Source: an uncultured Paracoccaceae bacterium
GTDB lineage: Bacteria > Pseudomonadota > Alphaproteobacteria > Rhodobacterales > Rhodobacteraceae
Direction of reading: 5' to 3'
Assembly: GCA_938038825.1 (NCBI GenBank)
Contig: CALHST010000323.1
Coordinates: 1-6,565, forward strand
Length of the DNA stretch: 6,565 bases
Below, piece after piece: positions 6,336 through 6,565 of the stretch. The notes under the pieces were generated by a model. It had not been told where the DNA came from. It did no database searches and worked only from the letters and a program-made list of their open reading frames with translations. Within the stretch, counting starts at the first letter, position 1. Each line of letters begins with the position of its first letter. A program made the translations under genes and the position numbers.

Positions 6336-6565
6336 TGCGCATAGAGCTTCATATCGGGCTGGAACAGTGCGGCGCGGCGCGGTTGCAAACGATCATGGCC
6401 AACAAACGTGATCAGATGACCACCAAAGGTGTGCGCTTTGCCGACTCGCCGGGCAACAAGAACCACACGCGGCTTTGGATGGCCGTGAGCGATCCCAATC
6501 ATGTCGACCCCCTGCGGTACAATCGCGGCTATATCACCGGGCAAAAGCAAACTGCCCTGTTCGAG
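6335..6565 (+). CDS. N-terminal part of a protein resembling a sulfotransferase with a degenerate P-loop (3' end outside window)
   Basis: The ATG at 6335 shares its A with the preceding stop (TGATG), and the frame stays open for 77 codons to the window edge. The first residues, IELHIGLEQCGAARLQ, followed by IMANKRDQMTTKGVRF, line up by eye with the start of bacterial sulfotransferase-like proteins (pattern LHIG.HKTGTT.LQ..L..NRD.L...GV.Y). The P-loop lysine and both threonines are replaced (Q, A, A), so PAPS binding would be lost or altered if the homology is right. The rest (KNHTRLWMAVSDPNHVDPLRYNRGYI) has no motif that I can name. It is clearly the third gene of the operon. The gene itself is secure from its overlap and codon pattern; the fold assignment is tentative. 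Confidence 0.7.
   Translation, partial: MRIELHIGLEQCGAARLQTIMANKRDQMTTKGVRFADSPGNKNHTRLWMAVSDPNHVDPLRYNRGYITGQKQTALFE

Overview
The window reads as chromosomal DNA of an alphaproteobacterium, most likely Rhodobacterales (Roseobacter group). The grounds are moderately high GC coding sequence, a C-terminal VPLPA sorting tail of the type common in that order, a CoxD/CoxE-like MoxR-VWA pair, and a glycosyltransferase/sulfotransferase-like cluster of a kind I associate with marine rhodobacters. This placement is inference from protein style; no taxonomic marker such as rRNA is present.

Layout. (1) Positions 2-844 (+) hold the C-terminal 280 residues of PurL (purine biosynthesis), entering from the left edge. 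(2) A perfect 11-bp hairpin at 857-883 lies between the convergent ends of purL and the next gene. (3) Positions 898-1386 (-) encode a small secreted protein with a signal peptide and a VPLPA-CTERM tail. (4) Positions 1571-4449 (-) form a three-gene unit: a MoxR-type AAA+ ATPase, a bitopic or two-helix membrane protein with a PPC-like domain, and a CoxE-like VWA protein. The membrane protein sits between two genes that are normally adjacent, is visibly poorer in GC, and has a 1-base stop/start overlap with the VWA gene. (5) A 231-bp divergent intergenic region at 4450-4680 carries palindromic, operator-like sequence. (6) Positions 4681-6565 (+) hold a tightly coupled cluster: a Glyco_tranf_2_4-type glycosyltransferase, a P-loop sulfotransferase-like protein, and the first 77 codons of a third protein that looks like a sulfotransferase fold with a degenerate P-loop.

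How they fit together. MoxR ATPases and VWA partners usually act as a chaperone or metal/cofactor insertion pair; a membrane protein with a PPC-like domain embedded in that operon could tether the pair or give it an envelope client. The right-hand operon looks like a surface glycan or other glycoconjugate modification cluster. The VPLPA protein is a candidate exosortase substrate, exported and probably surface-released. purL is ordinary housekeeping. No RNA genes, CRISPR arrays, insertion sequences or phage genes were seen. The two intergenic stretches over 150 bp (1387-1570 and 4450-4680) contain only candidate regulatory repeats.
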